Of a stretch of DNA of 64,000 nt, positions 9,008 through 17,669 are shown in pieces. The notes below the pieces were generated by a model, which was given only the letters and a program-made list of their open reading frames with translations, was not told the DNA's origin and searched no databases. Numbering within the stretch: the stretch's first letter is position 1; every line of letters starts with the position of its first letter. The DNA is from JAZBPO01 sp963691775 (GTDB lineage Bacteria; Pseudomonadota; Gammaproteobacteria; Pseudomonadales; Azotimanducaceae). The DNA is taken from assembly GCA_963691775.1 (NCBI GenBank), contig OY829369.1:1736001-1800000 (forward strand). Direction: 5' to 3'. A program made the translations under genes and the position numbers.

Positions 9008-11677
9008 TCAGACCGTCACGGGATCAGGCTTCTCGGGATCGATCCCGAGCGCGGCAATGGCGTCGGCGACTTCCTTTGCCGACAGCACCTGGGCATCTGC
9101 GAGCACCTTGAGCGCCGCCACCGTGACGAAGCGGCGGTCAACCTCGAAGAATCCGCGCAACATCTCGCGCGTGTCGGACCGTCCAAACCCGTCCGTACCA
9201 AGCACACGATAGGGTGCGGGAACCCACTGGCGGATCTGGTCCGCAAAAGCCTTCATGTGATCCGTTGCGGCAACGACCGGCACATCGCTGTCGCCGAGCA
9301 GCGACTCGACCCAGCTGGTGCGCGGCGCCTCCTCAGGATGAAGAAGGTTCCAGCGGTCAACCGCGAGGCAATCGCGCCGCAGTTCATTGAAGCTGGTGAC
9401 GCTGAACACCTCGGCCTCGACGCCAAACTCGGTGCGCAGCAGGTTCGCCGCGGCTTCGACTTCGCGCAGGATCGTCCCGGAGCCAAGCAGCCGCACGCGC
9501 CGCCCGTCTCGGGCCTCACCGCCTTCCTGAAGCCTGTACATGCCGCGCAGAATGCCGCCCTCGACCCCCTCCGGCATCGCGGGCTGCGCATAGTTCTCGT
9601 TCATCACGGTGACGTAGTAGAAGACATCTTCCTGCTCCACGTACATCCGCCGCATGCCGTCCTGGATGATCACGGCCAGCTCGTAGGCGTAGGTCGGATC
9701 GTAGGTGACACAATTCGGAATGGTCGCCGCGATCAGGTGGCTGTGACCGTCCTGGTGCTGAAGGCCCTCGCCGTTCAAAGTCGTACGGCCAGCGGTGCCT
9801 CCAAGCAGGAAGCCACGGGCCTGGATGTCGCCTGCAAGCCAGGCAAGATCGCCCACGCGCTGGAAACCGAACATCGAGTAGTAGATGTAGAACGGGATCA
9901 CCGGCGCGTCGTGGTTGGAATAGGACGTTGCCGCGGCGATCCAAGCGCTCATGGCGCCCGCCTCGTTGATGCCTTCCTCGAGCACCTGGCCATCCTTTGA
10001 TTCCTTGTACGGCGCGATCTCACCGGAGTCCTCCGGCTCGTAGAGCTGCCCCTCCGACGAGTAGATGCCGAGCTGACGGAACATCCCTTCCATGCCGAAG
10101 GTCCGCGCCTCGTCGGGCACGATCGGCACGATCCGTTCGGCGATCTTCTTGTCGCGCAGCAGCGTGGACAGGATGCGCACGAACGCCATGGTGGTGGAGA
10201 TCTCGCGTTCGCCGGAACCCTTGAGCACGTTGTCGAAGGCGGAAAGCTCCGGCACCTGGAGCGACGCACTCCGCGTCCGTCGCGCCGGCAGGGGCCCCCC
10301 CAGGGCCGCACGCCGAGCTTTCATGTACTGCATCTCCGGCGAATCCTCGGGCGGCCTGAAGTAGGGCGTGTCCGCGAGCTGATCGTCGGTGAGCGGGATA
10401 TCGAAGCGATCCCGGAAGATCTTCAGATCCTCGATGCCGAGTTTCTTGGTCTGGTGCGCCGTGTTCTCCGATTCACCGGACTCGCCCATGCCATAGCCCT
10501 TCACGGTCTTCGCAAGGATCACGGTCGGCTGGCCGGTGTGGCGCACCGCGGCATGGTAGGCAGCATAGAGCTTGAAGGGATCATGGCCACCGCGGTTCAG
10601 GCGCATGATGTCGTCATCGGAAAGATGCTCGACCATCTTCAGCAGCTCGGGATCGGCTCCGAAAAAGTGTTCCCGCGTATAGGAACCGCCCCGCGCCTTG
10701 TAGTTCTGGTATTCGCCGTCTACGGCGGCGTTCATGCGCTGAATAAGCTTGTCGTGCTCGTCGGCGTCGAAGAGCGGGTCCCAGTGCCGGCCCCAGACCA
10801 CCTTGATGACGTTCCAGCCAGCGCCGCGGAAAACGCCCTCAAGCTCCTGGATGATCTTGCCGTTGCCGCGCACGGGACCGTCGAGGCGCTGCAGATTGCA
10901 GTTGATCACGAACACGAGGTTGTCGAGCTGCTCACGGCCCGCAAGGGCGATCGATCCGAGAGACTCGGGCTCATCGCACTCACCGTCACCGAGGAATGCC
11001 CAGATCTTGCGATCGCCCATGGGAGAAATACCGCGCGCGTCGAGATACTTCATCACGTGCGCCTGGTAGATCGCCTGCAGGGGTCCGAGGCCCATGGAAA
11101 CCGTCGGGAACTGCCAGTAATCCTTCATGAGCCAGGGATGGGGATAGGACGGCAGACCCTGCCCGCCGACTTCCTGGCGGAAATTGTCCATCTGCCCTTC
11201 GGTGAGGCGCCCCTCCAGGTAGGAGCGCGCGTAGATTCCTGGCGCCGAGTGGCCCTGAATGTAGATCAGATCACCCAGATGCTCGTCCGACGGGCCGCGC
11301 CAGAAGTAGTTGAAGCCGACGTCGTAGAGCGTGGCGGACGAGGCAAAGCTCGCAATGTGTCCGCCGATGCCGGGGTCTTGTGCATTCGCGCGCATGACCA
11401 TGGCGAGCGCGTTCCAGCGGATCAGCGAACGGATTCGCCGCTCCATGAACAGATCGCCCGGCATGCGCGCCTCACGCGTGTGCGGAATGGTGTTCCGATA
11501 GGGCGTTGTGATCGTGTATGGCAAGCGCACGCCGGTTTCGGTCATGCGCGCCGATAGGCGTTCGAGCAGATAGTTCGCGCGCTCTGTCCCCTGAAACTCA
11601 AGCACCGACTCCAGCGCGTCGAGCCACTCCCTGGTTTCGCCGGGATCGCTGTCCTGCAGATCACGCGGAAACGCCAT
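9008..11677 (-). CDS. aceE: Pyruvate dehydrogenase E1 component (homodimeric type)
   Basis: 889-residue thiamine-diphosphate enzyme that decarboxylates pyruvate and reductively acetylates E2 lipoyl groups. The ThDP motif runs from GDGECDEPES to the downstream NCN. Start ATG at 11677 (MAFPRDLQDSDPGET) has AGGAG six bases upstream; the frame extends 48 codons further into the preceding ROK gene but that extension is not conserved. The ROK stop codon is only two bases upstream, so the aceE ribosome site lies inside that gene. aceF follows. No PdhR-type regulator is adjacent. Confidence 0.97.
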   Translation of the reverse strand: MAFPRDLQDSDPGETREWLDALESVLEFQGTERANYLLERLSARMTETGVRLPYTITTPYRNTIPHTREARMPGDLFMERRIRSLIRWNALAMVMRANAQDPGIGGHIASFASSATLYDVGFNYFWRGPSDEHLGDLIYIQGHSAPGIYARSYLEGRLTEGQMDNFRQEVGGQGLPSYPHPWLMKDYWQFPTVSMGLGPLQAIYQAHVMKYLDARGISPMGDRKIWAFLGDGECDEPESLGSIALAGREQLDNLVFVINCNLQRLDGPVRGNGKIIQELEGVFRGAGWNVIKVVWGRHWDPLFDADEHDKLIQRMNAAVDGEYQNYKARGGSYTREHFFGADPELLKMVEHLSDDDIMRLNRGGHDPFKLYAAYHAAVRHTGQPTVILAKTVKGYGMGESGESENTAHQTKKLGIEDLKIFRDRFDIPLTDDQLADTPYFRPPEDSPEMQYMKARRAALGGPLPARRTRSASLQVPELSAFDNVLKGSGEREISTTMAFVRILSTLLRDKKIAERIVPIVPDEARTFGMEGMFRQLGIYSSEGQLYEPEDSGEIAPYKESKDGQVLEEGINEAGAMSAWIAAATSYSNHDAPVIPFYIYYSMFGFQRVGDLAWLAGDIQARGFLLGGTAGRTTLNGEGLQHQDGHSHLIAATIPNCVTYDPTYAYELAVIIQDGMRRMYVEQEDVFYYVTVMNENYAQPAMPEGVEGGILRGMYRLQEGGEARDGRRVRLLGSGTILREVEAAANLLRTEFGVEAEVFSVTSFNELRRDCLAVDRWNLLHPEEAPRTSWVESLLGDSDVPVVAATDHMKAFADQIRQWVPAPYRVLGTDGFGRSDTREMLRGFFEVDRRFVTVAALKVLADAQVLSAKEVADAIAALGIDPEKPDPVTV

Positions 11678-11679
11678 GC

Positions 11680-12639
11680 CTAGCTCCTGTCCTGGTTGTC
11701 GGCGGCCGGGATAGCTGCATCCCGGCCGTGCCACGCTGCGCCTCGAACGCCGCCGGAGTCCCCGTGCCGCGCCCGGTGCAAGCGCGTTCGGACGGCGTCG
11801 GCAAACACGAACGCGCCCCATCGCTCCGGTACCACATCATAAAGCGTCGGCAGGTTCGAAAGTCCGCCGCCGAGCACGATAGCCGCCGGATCCAGCAGAT
11901 TGATGACGCCCGCAAGCGCGGCGGCCGTCTGCCAGCCGTGGAGATCGAGCGCCTCGCGCGCGGCGCGATCTCCCGCCGCTGCTGCACGCGCAATGCCGGT
12001 CGCGCCCGGCGCGTCCCCGCCGAGCTCAGTCCATGTACGGTGCAAGGCCGGCCCGGAAAGCCAGGCTTCGATGCAATCCTCGCGCCCGCACCAGCAGGCG
12101 CGCCCACCGAGTGCACGATGGCGCGCAGCAACGTCACCCCCGGCCGGGGCAAGCGACGGCAGAGGATTGTGTCCCCATTCACCCGCGATGCCGTTCGGCC
12201 CCGACAGCAGGCGGCCGCGGTGCACGATGCCACCTCCCACACCGGTGCCCATGATGACCCCGAAGACGGTGTCTGCACCGGAACCGGCACCGTCCATCGC
12301 CTCGGAGAGTGCAAAGCAGTCCGCATCGTTCGCCATCGCCAGCGGCCGTTCGAGACGCCTGGTCAAGTCCGCCAGCAGCGGGCGTCCATTCAGCCAGGTC
12401 GAATTGCAGTTCTTCATGCACCCCGTCTCGGGAACAACAGAGCCTGGTGTGCCGATGCCGACGGTGGCGACGGGCCCGCAGCGCCGCTCTGCCTCGGTAA
12501 GCAGCGCCGCAATGGTCCGGAGGCTCGCATCGTAGTCGCCCTGGGGGGTCGGCCGGCGAAAGCGCGCCCGTTCGACGCCGCCTTCAAGCACAACGATTTC
12601 CGTCTTTGTGCCCCCAAGATCAATGCCCGCATGCCTCAA
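11680..12639 (-). CDS. ROK-family sugar kinase (fructokinase / N-acetylhexosamine kinase-like)
   Basis: About 319 residues with the ROK hallmarks: phosphate-binding DLGGTKTE at the N-terminus, the catalytic NDAD (about 104-107), the GTGVGGG motif, and a zinc site made of His in GEWGHN and the cysteines of CWCGREDC. The context NCNSTWLNGRPL resembles Mak and NagK kinases rather than glucokinases. The start is probably TTG 12639, which overlaps the stop of the upstream gene as TTGA with GGAGG seven bases before it; an ATG at 12663 is the alternative. Placement between a B12-binding protein gene and aceE gives no clear substrate; an amino-sugar from wall recycling is possible given ampD upstream. 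Confidence 0.85.
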   Translation of the reverse strand: MRHAGIDLGGTKTEIVVLEGGVERARFRRPTPQGDYDASLRTIAALLTEAERRCGPVATVGIGTPGSVVPETGCMKNCNSTWLNGRPLLADLTRRLERPLAMANDADCFALSEAMDGAGSGADTVFGVIMGTGVGGGIVHRGRLLSGPNGIAGEWGHNPLPSLAPAGGDVAARHRALGGRACWCGREDCIEAWLSGPALHRTWTELGGDAPGATGIARAAAAGDRAAREALDLHGWQTAAALAGVINLLDPAAIVLGGGLSNLPTLYDVVPERWGAFVFADAVRTRLHRARHGDSGGVRGAAWHGRDAAIPAADNQDRS

Positions 12640-13436
12640 CGCGCCGCCTCCAGCTGCGCACACAGGGACTCAGCGCCGTCGAGCAATCGAGGGCCGGGAC
12701 GCGCGAGCAGATCGGCATCGACACGCAATCGCGAAGGCACGCGATCGAACAGGCGTTCGAGCTCGGCGTCGCTGTGGGGCGCAAGCACGAGCAGGTGATC
12801 AAAGGGCGCACTCAGCAGCACCTCACGCGACAGTTCGATCACCGCGCCGGGCCCCGCATCGAAGGGCGTGCGCGCACCGCACCGGGCGAGCACATCGGCC
12901 ACGAAGGAAGCTGACGTAAAGGCCAGTGGGGGATCGACGGAAACCAGCGCGAGGACGCTCGTCCGCGCTTCTCTCGGGGGCAGCGCGTCTACGGCGGCTG
13001 CGAAGGCTGCGGCACGCTCGGCGCCCGTTCCGAGCCGCGCGGCCAGGTATGAAAGCTCCTCCGCCACATCGGCGAGCGACTCGGGCTCCGAACGATAGAC
13101 CTCAGGCACGAGCGCCTCGAGCCTTCCAATGCGCCCTTCGTCGAGCGCTGGCGGCCAGACAACGACAAGATCCGGCGAAGCCTCCAACAATGCCTCGAGA
13201 GACACGCCGAAGGCGTCACCCAGACGGGGTATCCGGCGCGCGGCCTCGGGATAGTCTGCGTAGGCAACGGTGGCAACGATGCGGTCGCCCGCGCCGAGGT
13301 AGAAGAGCATTTCCACCGCGTGCGGCGCGAGCGCAACCACCCGCGCCGCCATCGCCTGCGAGGCTGCAACAGCCGCGGTGCCGACCAGCCATAAAAGGGC
13401 CGTCGCGAGCATCCGATTTAGGATCCGTGCCCTCAC
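12636..13436 (-). CDS. btuF: BtuF-like periplasmic cobalamin-binding protein
   Basis: 266 residues with an N-terminal signal peptide (hydrophobic core about residues 10-25, Ala-rich cleavage region) and a class III periplasmic binding fold. The family pattern RVVALAPHAVEMLFYLGAGDRIVA, then ADYPEAARRIPRLGDAFGVSLEALLEASPDLVVVW, is typical of BtuF/FepB-type proteins. It probably binds vitamin B12, consistent with the adenosyltransferase in the window, although a siderophore ligand cannot be excluded. The GTG start overlaps the ampD stop (GTGA) and its own stop overlaps the ROK kinase start. No BtuC/BtuD permease genes are adjacent, so its transporter must be encoded elsewhere. Confidence 0.85.
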   Translation of the reverse strand: MRARILNRMLATALLWLVGTAAVAASQAMAARVVALAPHAVEMLFYLGAGDRIVATVAYADYPEAARRIPRLGDAFGVSLEALLEASPDLVVVWPPALDEGRIGRLEALVPEVYRSEPESLADVAEELSYLAARLGTGAERAAAFAAAVDALPPREARTSVLALVSVDPPLAFTSASFVADVLARCGARTPFDAGPGAVIELSREVLLSAPFDHLLVLAPHSDAELERLFDRVPSRLRVDADLLARPGPRLLDGAESLCAQLEAAR

Positions 13437-13975
13437 GCGAGCGCGGCGCGCAGGCGGGGCCAGTCAAAGGCCGGACCCGGATCGGTCTTGCGACCAGGAG
13501 CGATGTCGCAGTGACCCACGATCGCTTCGCGCTCAAGCCCAGGGTAGGTCTCGATGAGCGCACCAAGAACCCGGACGAGGCTTGCGTACTGCGCGTCCGT
13601 GTAGGCCACCTCATCTGTCCCCTCGAGTTCGATGCCTATGGAAAAGTCATTACAGCCCTCGCGGCCGGACCACCGGGAGGCACCCGCATGCCAGGCTCGG
13701 CGGTCGAAGGGTACGAACTGGACACACGCGCCTGTACGATGGATGAGCACATGAGAGGAGACGCGTACGCCGCGCAGAGAGTCGTACTCGGGCGCGCTGG
13801 CGAGGTCGAGGCGATTGCAGAACAGGGCCTCGACATGATCTGAACCGAATCGACCCGGAGGCAGGCTGATCCCGTGTATGACCGTGAGCTCGACGGTGCT
13901 CGACTGGGCACGGGCGTCCTGATGCGGGGAGACGCACTGCCGCACGCCCTCAAGTCGATGTTCGCGGATGCGCAT
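13433..13975 (-). CDS. ampD: 1,6-anhydro-N-acetylmuramyl-L-alanine amidase AmpD
   Basis: 180-residue cytosolic zinc amidase of peptidoglycan recycling that cleaves L-Ala peptides from anhydroMurNAc. Zinc ligands fall at H34, H155 and D165, with catalytic E116 and K163, almost residue-for-residue as in Citrobacter AmpD. Motifs HGISLPPG, SSHVLIHRTG and GHCDIAPGRKTDPGPAF are clear. It is the first gene of the minus-strand run ampD-btuF-ROK-aceE-aceF and is divergent from nadC. AmpG at 4.3-5.6 kb would supply its substrate. Confidence 0.96.
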   Translation of the reverse strand: MRIREHRLEGVRQCVSPHQDARAQSSTVELTVIHGISLPPGRFGSDHVEALFCNRLDLASAPEYDSLRGVRVSSHVLIHRTGACVQFVPFDRRAWHAGASRWSGREGCNDFSIGIELEGTDEVAYTDAQYASLVRVLGALIETYPGLEREAIVGHCDIAPGRKTDPGPAFDWPRLRAALA

Positions 13976-14065
13976 GATCCGTCCCTAGCTCCAACCGGCG
14001 ACAGTGTACTCCGTGGGCGCGGAGAGGCAGGATGCGCTGAGCCTTGCCAGCGAACGACAAAGACA

Positions 14066-14938
14066 GTGTTTCGACACGAACTCAATCCCATCGACGTGCA
14101 GGATGACGTCCGCCGGGCCCTCGCGGAGGACATCGGCGCGGGCGACCTGACGGCGCGCCTCGTCCCCGGTGAGCGCGCGGCGCACGCACGCGTCATCACC
14201 CGCGAGGCCGGCGTCTTCTGCGGCCGCCCATGGGTCAGCGCAACCTTCGATCAGATGAACGCCGGACTGAAGGTGACCTGGCACGTGGAAGACGGTGACC
14301 ACATCACACCGGAGCAGGTGCTGTTCGAGCTCTCGGGCCCGGCGCGCGCCATCCTCACGGGGGAACGGACCGCGCTGAACTTCGTTCAACTGCTTTCCGG
14401 CGTGGCGAGTACTACCCGGCGCTACGTCGATGCCATGCGCGCCGCCGCGCCCGAGGGCGTCGTGCCCCCCACGCTCGTCGACACCCGGAAAACGCTCCCG
14501 GGACTGCGCCGTGCGCAAAAATACGCAGTAGTGTGCGGCGGCGCCGCGAATCACCGCATGGGACTCTTCGATGCCTTTCTCGTGAAGGAGAATCACATTC
14601 TCGCAGCTGGCGGGATCAGCGAAGCGGTGGCGGCTGCGCGCGCGATCGCGCCGAATGCGCCGGTCGAAATCGAGGTCGAGACCCTCGACGAACTCGACCA
14701 GGCCCTCGCCGCCGGCGCCGAGATCATCATGCTCGACGAGTTCGATGAAGCGCTCCGCCGTGAGGCCGTACAGCGCACGGACGGACGAGCTCGCCTGGAA
14801 GTCTCAGGCGGCGTGGAACTCGATGCCATGGGCGCGCTTGCCGCCAGCGGCGTCGACTACGTCTCCATCGGCGCGCTGACGAAGCACCTGCGTGCCCTCG
14901 ATCTATCGCTCCGTATCGTCGGAGAACCGTCCGCTTGA
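14066..14938 (+). CDS. nadC: Nicotinate-nucleotide pyrophosphorylase (quinolinate phosphoribosyltransferase)
   Basis: Converts quinolinate and PRPP to nicotinate mononucleotide in de novo NAD synthesis. About 290 residues with DTRKTLPGLR (139-148), NHR (162-164), VKENH (173-177) and the late EVSGGV phosphate-binding strand. Start GTG 14066 is chosen by homology (FRHELNPIDVQDDVRRALAEDIGAGDLT); the frame is open further upstream into the ampD promoter area, and no strong ribosome site is seen, so the exact start is uncertain. nadC next to a pilin accessory gene and near pilA and tRNA-Thr reproduces the layout known from Pseudomonas. Confidence 0.95.
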   Translation: MFRHELNPIDVQDDVRRALAEDIGAGDLTARLVPGERAAHARVITREAGVFCGRPWVSATFDQMNAGLKVTWHVEDGDHITPEQVLFELSGPARAILTGERTALNFVQLLSGVASTTRRYVDAMRAAAPEGVVPPTLVDTRKTLPGLRRAQKYAVVCGGAANHRMGLFDAFLVKENHILAAGGISEAVAAARAIAPNAPVEIEVETLDELDQALAAGAEIIMLDEFDEALRREAVQRTDGRARLEVSGGVELDAMGALAASGVDYVSIGALTKHLRALDLSLRIVGEPSA

Positions 14939-15723
14939 ACGACACGCCAAGGTTGGCCGACACCCCCTTTCCGCTGCGGGAAAAGCTCCTCGCAACGTCC
15001 GCGCACCTGCTGATGAGCGCCGCCGCAGTCGGCGCTCTGCTCTATCTGGCGATCTTCGTCTGGTATCCCGATTTCCTGTTCGAAACGGACGGCGGATGGC
15101 AGGGCCTGCGCATCGTCGTGCTCGTCGATCTCGTCCTGGGGCCACTCCTCACCTTCGTTGTGTTCAAGCGCGGAAAGAAGGGGCTCATCACCGATCTCGG
15201 CTGCATCGGACTGCTGCAGTTTGCAGCGCTCTTCGGCGGCGCATGGGTCGTGTATGCCGAACGCCCGCTGGCCCTGGTGCTCCACGAAGGCCGACTCTTC
15301 AGCGTCACCGCCAGCGACTACGAAGGCGTGGGCGAACCGGTACCGGACATGCGCGGCCTCACGGAACACGCGCCCCACCGCGCCGTCCTGCTGCCGCCTG
15401 ATGATCCGAACGTGCAGAGCCCCATCCGCACGGACTATCTCGGCCGCAAGCAGTTCATCTACACCCATGTGCCTTGGATGCGCCCGCTCGCGCAGCATCT
15501 GGATCTGCTCGCGGCCGCGGCCGTGCCCTACGCGGAGCTGGCGGCCCGAGAGGCCGAAGAGGACGTAGAGATAGTCGACGCCTGGCTGTTTGCCCGAGGT
15601 CTGACCCGGGAGACGGCCTATTTCGTACCCTATTCCTCCCGCTTCAGCCTGGTTTTCCTCGGCGTGCGTCGCGCCGACGGCGCGCTCCTCGGCGCCCTCG
15701 ACCTCGCGTCCTACCCCGACTGA
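14935..15723 (+). CDS. TfpX/TfpZ-type type IV pilin accessory protein
   Basis: 262 residues. Three hydrophobic segments lie at about 22-42, 57-77 and 84-107, with the family pattern VWYPDFLFE...VVLVDLVLGPLLTFVVF, followed by a soluble domain. This matches the TfpX/TfpZ accessory proteins encoded beside pilA in Pseudomonas, which modulate pilin assembly or stability; the mechanism is not settled. Start TTG 14935 overlaps the nadC stop (TTGA), so it is probably co-transcribed with nadC. Its 3' end overlaps the 3' end of the convergent ligase gene by 13 bases. The tandem pilins it may serve lie 4-5 kb away. Confidence 0.85.
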   Translation: MNDTPRLADTPFPLREKLLATSAHLLMSAAAVGALLYLAIFVWYPDFLFETDGGWQGLRIVVLVDLVLGPLLTFVVFKRGKKGLITDLGCIGLLQFAALFGGAWVVYAERPLALVLHEGRLFSVTASDYEGVGEPVPDMRGLTEHAPHRAVLLPPDDPNVQSPIRTDYLGRKQFIYTHVPWMRPLAQHLDLLAAAAVPYAELAAREAEEDVEIVDAWLFARGLTRETAYFVPYSSRFSLVFLGVRRADGALLGALDLASYPD

Positions 15724-17669
15724 GCCGGCGCCAGTCGCGCCCGAACGTCGTCCGGATCGCTCGGGAAGATGCCGTCACGAGCGAGGAGCTCGGCGCAGCG
15801 ATCCCAGAGCGCGGGATTCGCCTGATCCGCGCGTGCCAGGGCAAGCAGATCAGACGTCTCGGGACGCCGGAACGCCCCGTGCCGGCACCAGGGCAGCCAA
15901 CGCTCAGCTGCGACTCGCCGCGCCGCGGACAGCTCGCCGGCACGCATCTCGTGGGCAGCAAGCGACAGGTACGTTCGCGCATCCTTCGGGCGCAGGGCGA
16001 TGGCACGCTCCAGAACGCCTCGACGGCTCGCGATGGGCGCGCCCGTAAGCCAGAGCGCCCGCGCAAGCTGGACGGCGTACTCCGGCTCATAGGGATCACG
16101 TTCAACCGCCTCGCCCAGCGCCGCGAGTCCGGCCACGGCAAGCGCATCAGCAGCCGTCGGATCGGCTTCCCAGCGGCGCATGAGGATTCGACCTGCTTCG
16201 AACGCCGCACGTCCGCCAGGCATTCCGTGCTCACGCAGCGCCTGCGCGACGTCGAACGCTGCCTCCATGGTCGGCCGCGCGCCCATGACGCCCGGAGCGA
16301 GCGGCTCGCCCTCCAGAACCACCGAGCTGCGCGCGAGCAGACTGGCCGCGTGAACGTTCAGCACCACCGCCATCAGAGCGGCGGCCGCGAGCCCCCCGGC
16401 GAAAGGGGCGATCGCGGCGCTCCGCTCAGGCGCCTCCCAATCCGCCCAGCACAAGCCCACGGCAAGCACTGCGGCACCCGTGAACAGCAGCTGCCCGTCA
16501 TAAAGCGGGAAGTTCACCCATGCGTGGGCAAACAGTGCGAGGGGGCCGAGAAGCAGGATTGCGCCAGCCAGCATGCGCGCATCGAACGTGTCGCAGAGCG
16601 CCCGCCGAACGGCAATGAACCAACGCAGGAAAACGATGCAGACCAGCGCCAGCAGACCGATTGCTGCCGGCAGGCCAAGTTCGACCGCCACCTGCAGGTA
16701 GTCGTTGTGCACCATCGCTGCGCTGTGGAACACGGCGGGCGACTGCATGCCCTCGTAGCGGCTCAGAAAGCTCTGCAGGCCGCTGCCGAACAGCGGATGC
16801 GCGGGCACGAGCCTGCCGGCGCCCGCGATCAGTTCACCGCGCAGCGCGAGCGTGCCAGCAACGACGCCACGGCTGAGGCTTTCCTGCGATCTCAGCTCGC
16901 CAGACGGCAGCGCAGCAGGCGCCTCGCCGACGTCGAGGGTAGCCGCAACGACACTGCCCATCATGACAGAGCCGAGCCAGACGACTGCCATACGGCGATG
17001 CTCGCGGCGCGCGCTGGCGATTGCGGCCGCCAGGAGCACGACCGCCGCGAGAAGCAGAAGACCGATACGCGCAGTGAGCAGTTCCAGGACCGCCCAGGCG
17101 CCCGCCGCGATCGCGAGGGCAATCGCACCCTGCAGCAGGGCGTTGCGCCGGGCATGCACAACGATCGCCAGCGCAGCGCAAACGCCCAGCAAAACAGCAT
17201 CAGCCAGCGCGTTGCGATCCCGAAACCGCCAGGCCGGCGCCCCATCTATATCGATCTGTATGCCCGCGTGGACCGCATAGATCACGGGCGAGATTGCGCA
17301 GATGGCGAGGACCCAACTCCCGTAGCCAACGCGCGCCAGAAGGTTGGCAACAAGGTACACCCCGCCCGCGGTCCAGATCAGCAGGGCCTGACCCAGACTC
17401 AAATGCGGCACCACGCTCGCCCCGCTCGCGATTGCGACCCAGAGTGCAGCAATCGCAGTCCAGGCCACCTGAACGCGCGTGCGCTCGCTGCCGGCATCGA
17501 GCAGGCACCAGCCAGCGAATACCCCTGCTGGCAGCATCGCGAGGAACGCCCACAGCGCGAACGCGAACTCGACATCCGGCCCGCGCAGGGGCGTCAGAAA
17601 GAAGCAGGCAGCGCACAGGGCCGCCAGCAGCGGCACCGCGCCCTTGGGCGCAAAGCGCTCAACGCTCAT
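15711..17669 (-). CDS. Wzy/O-antigen-ligase-like membrane protein A (PglL-type candidate)
   Basis: 652 residues with about ten to twelve hydrophobic segments in the first 450, a large periplasmic loop and a soluble helical C-terminal region of about 190 residues. The loop carries the Wzy_C-type sequence PLFGSGLQSF followed by MVHNDYLQVAVELGLP, with H322-area HND motif (about 321-323). Such proteins are O-antigen ligases, O-antigen polymerases or O-linked protein glycosyltransferases of the PglL/TfpO type. Position in the pilin locus favours a pilin O-oligosaccharyltransferase, by inference. Start ATG 17669 (MSVERF) overlaps the end of the upstream paralogue by 11 bases, indicating translational coupling. 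Confidence 0.8.
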   Translation of the reverse strand: MSVERFAPKGAVPLLAALCAACFFLTPLRGPDVEFAFALWAFLAMLPAGVFAGWCLLDAGSERTRVQVAWTAIAALWVAIASGASVVPHLSLGQALLIWTAGGVYLVANLLARVGYGSWVLAICAISPVIYAVHAGIQIDIDGAPAWRFRDRNALADAVLLGVCAALAIVVHARRNALLQGAIALAIAAGAWAVLELLTARIGLLLLAAVVLLAAAIASARREHRRMAVVWLGSVMMGSVVAATLDVGEAPAALPSGELRSQESLSRGVVAGTLALRGELIAGAGRLVPAHPLFGSGLQSFLSRYEGMQSPAVFHSAAMVHNDYLQVAVELGLPAAIGLLALVCIVFLRWFIAVRRALCDTFDARMLAGAILLLGPLALFAHAWVNFPLYDGQLLFTGAAVLAVGLCWADWEAPERSAAIAPFAGGLAAAALMAVVLNVHAASLLARSSVVLEGEPLAPGVMGARPTMEAAFDVAQALREHGMPGGRAAFEAGRILMRRWEADPTAADALAVAGLAALGEAVERDPYEPEYAVQLARALWLTGAPIASRRGVLERAIALRPKDARTYLSLAAHEMRAGELSAARRVAAERWLPWCRHGAFRRPETSDLLALARADQANPALWDRCAELLARDGIFPSDPDDVRARLAPAQSG

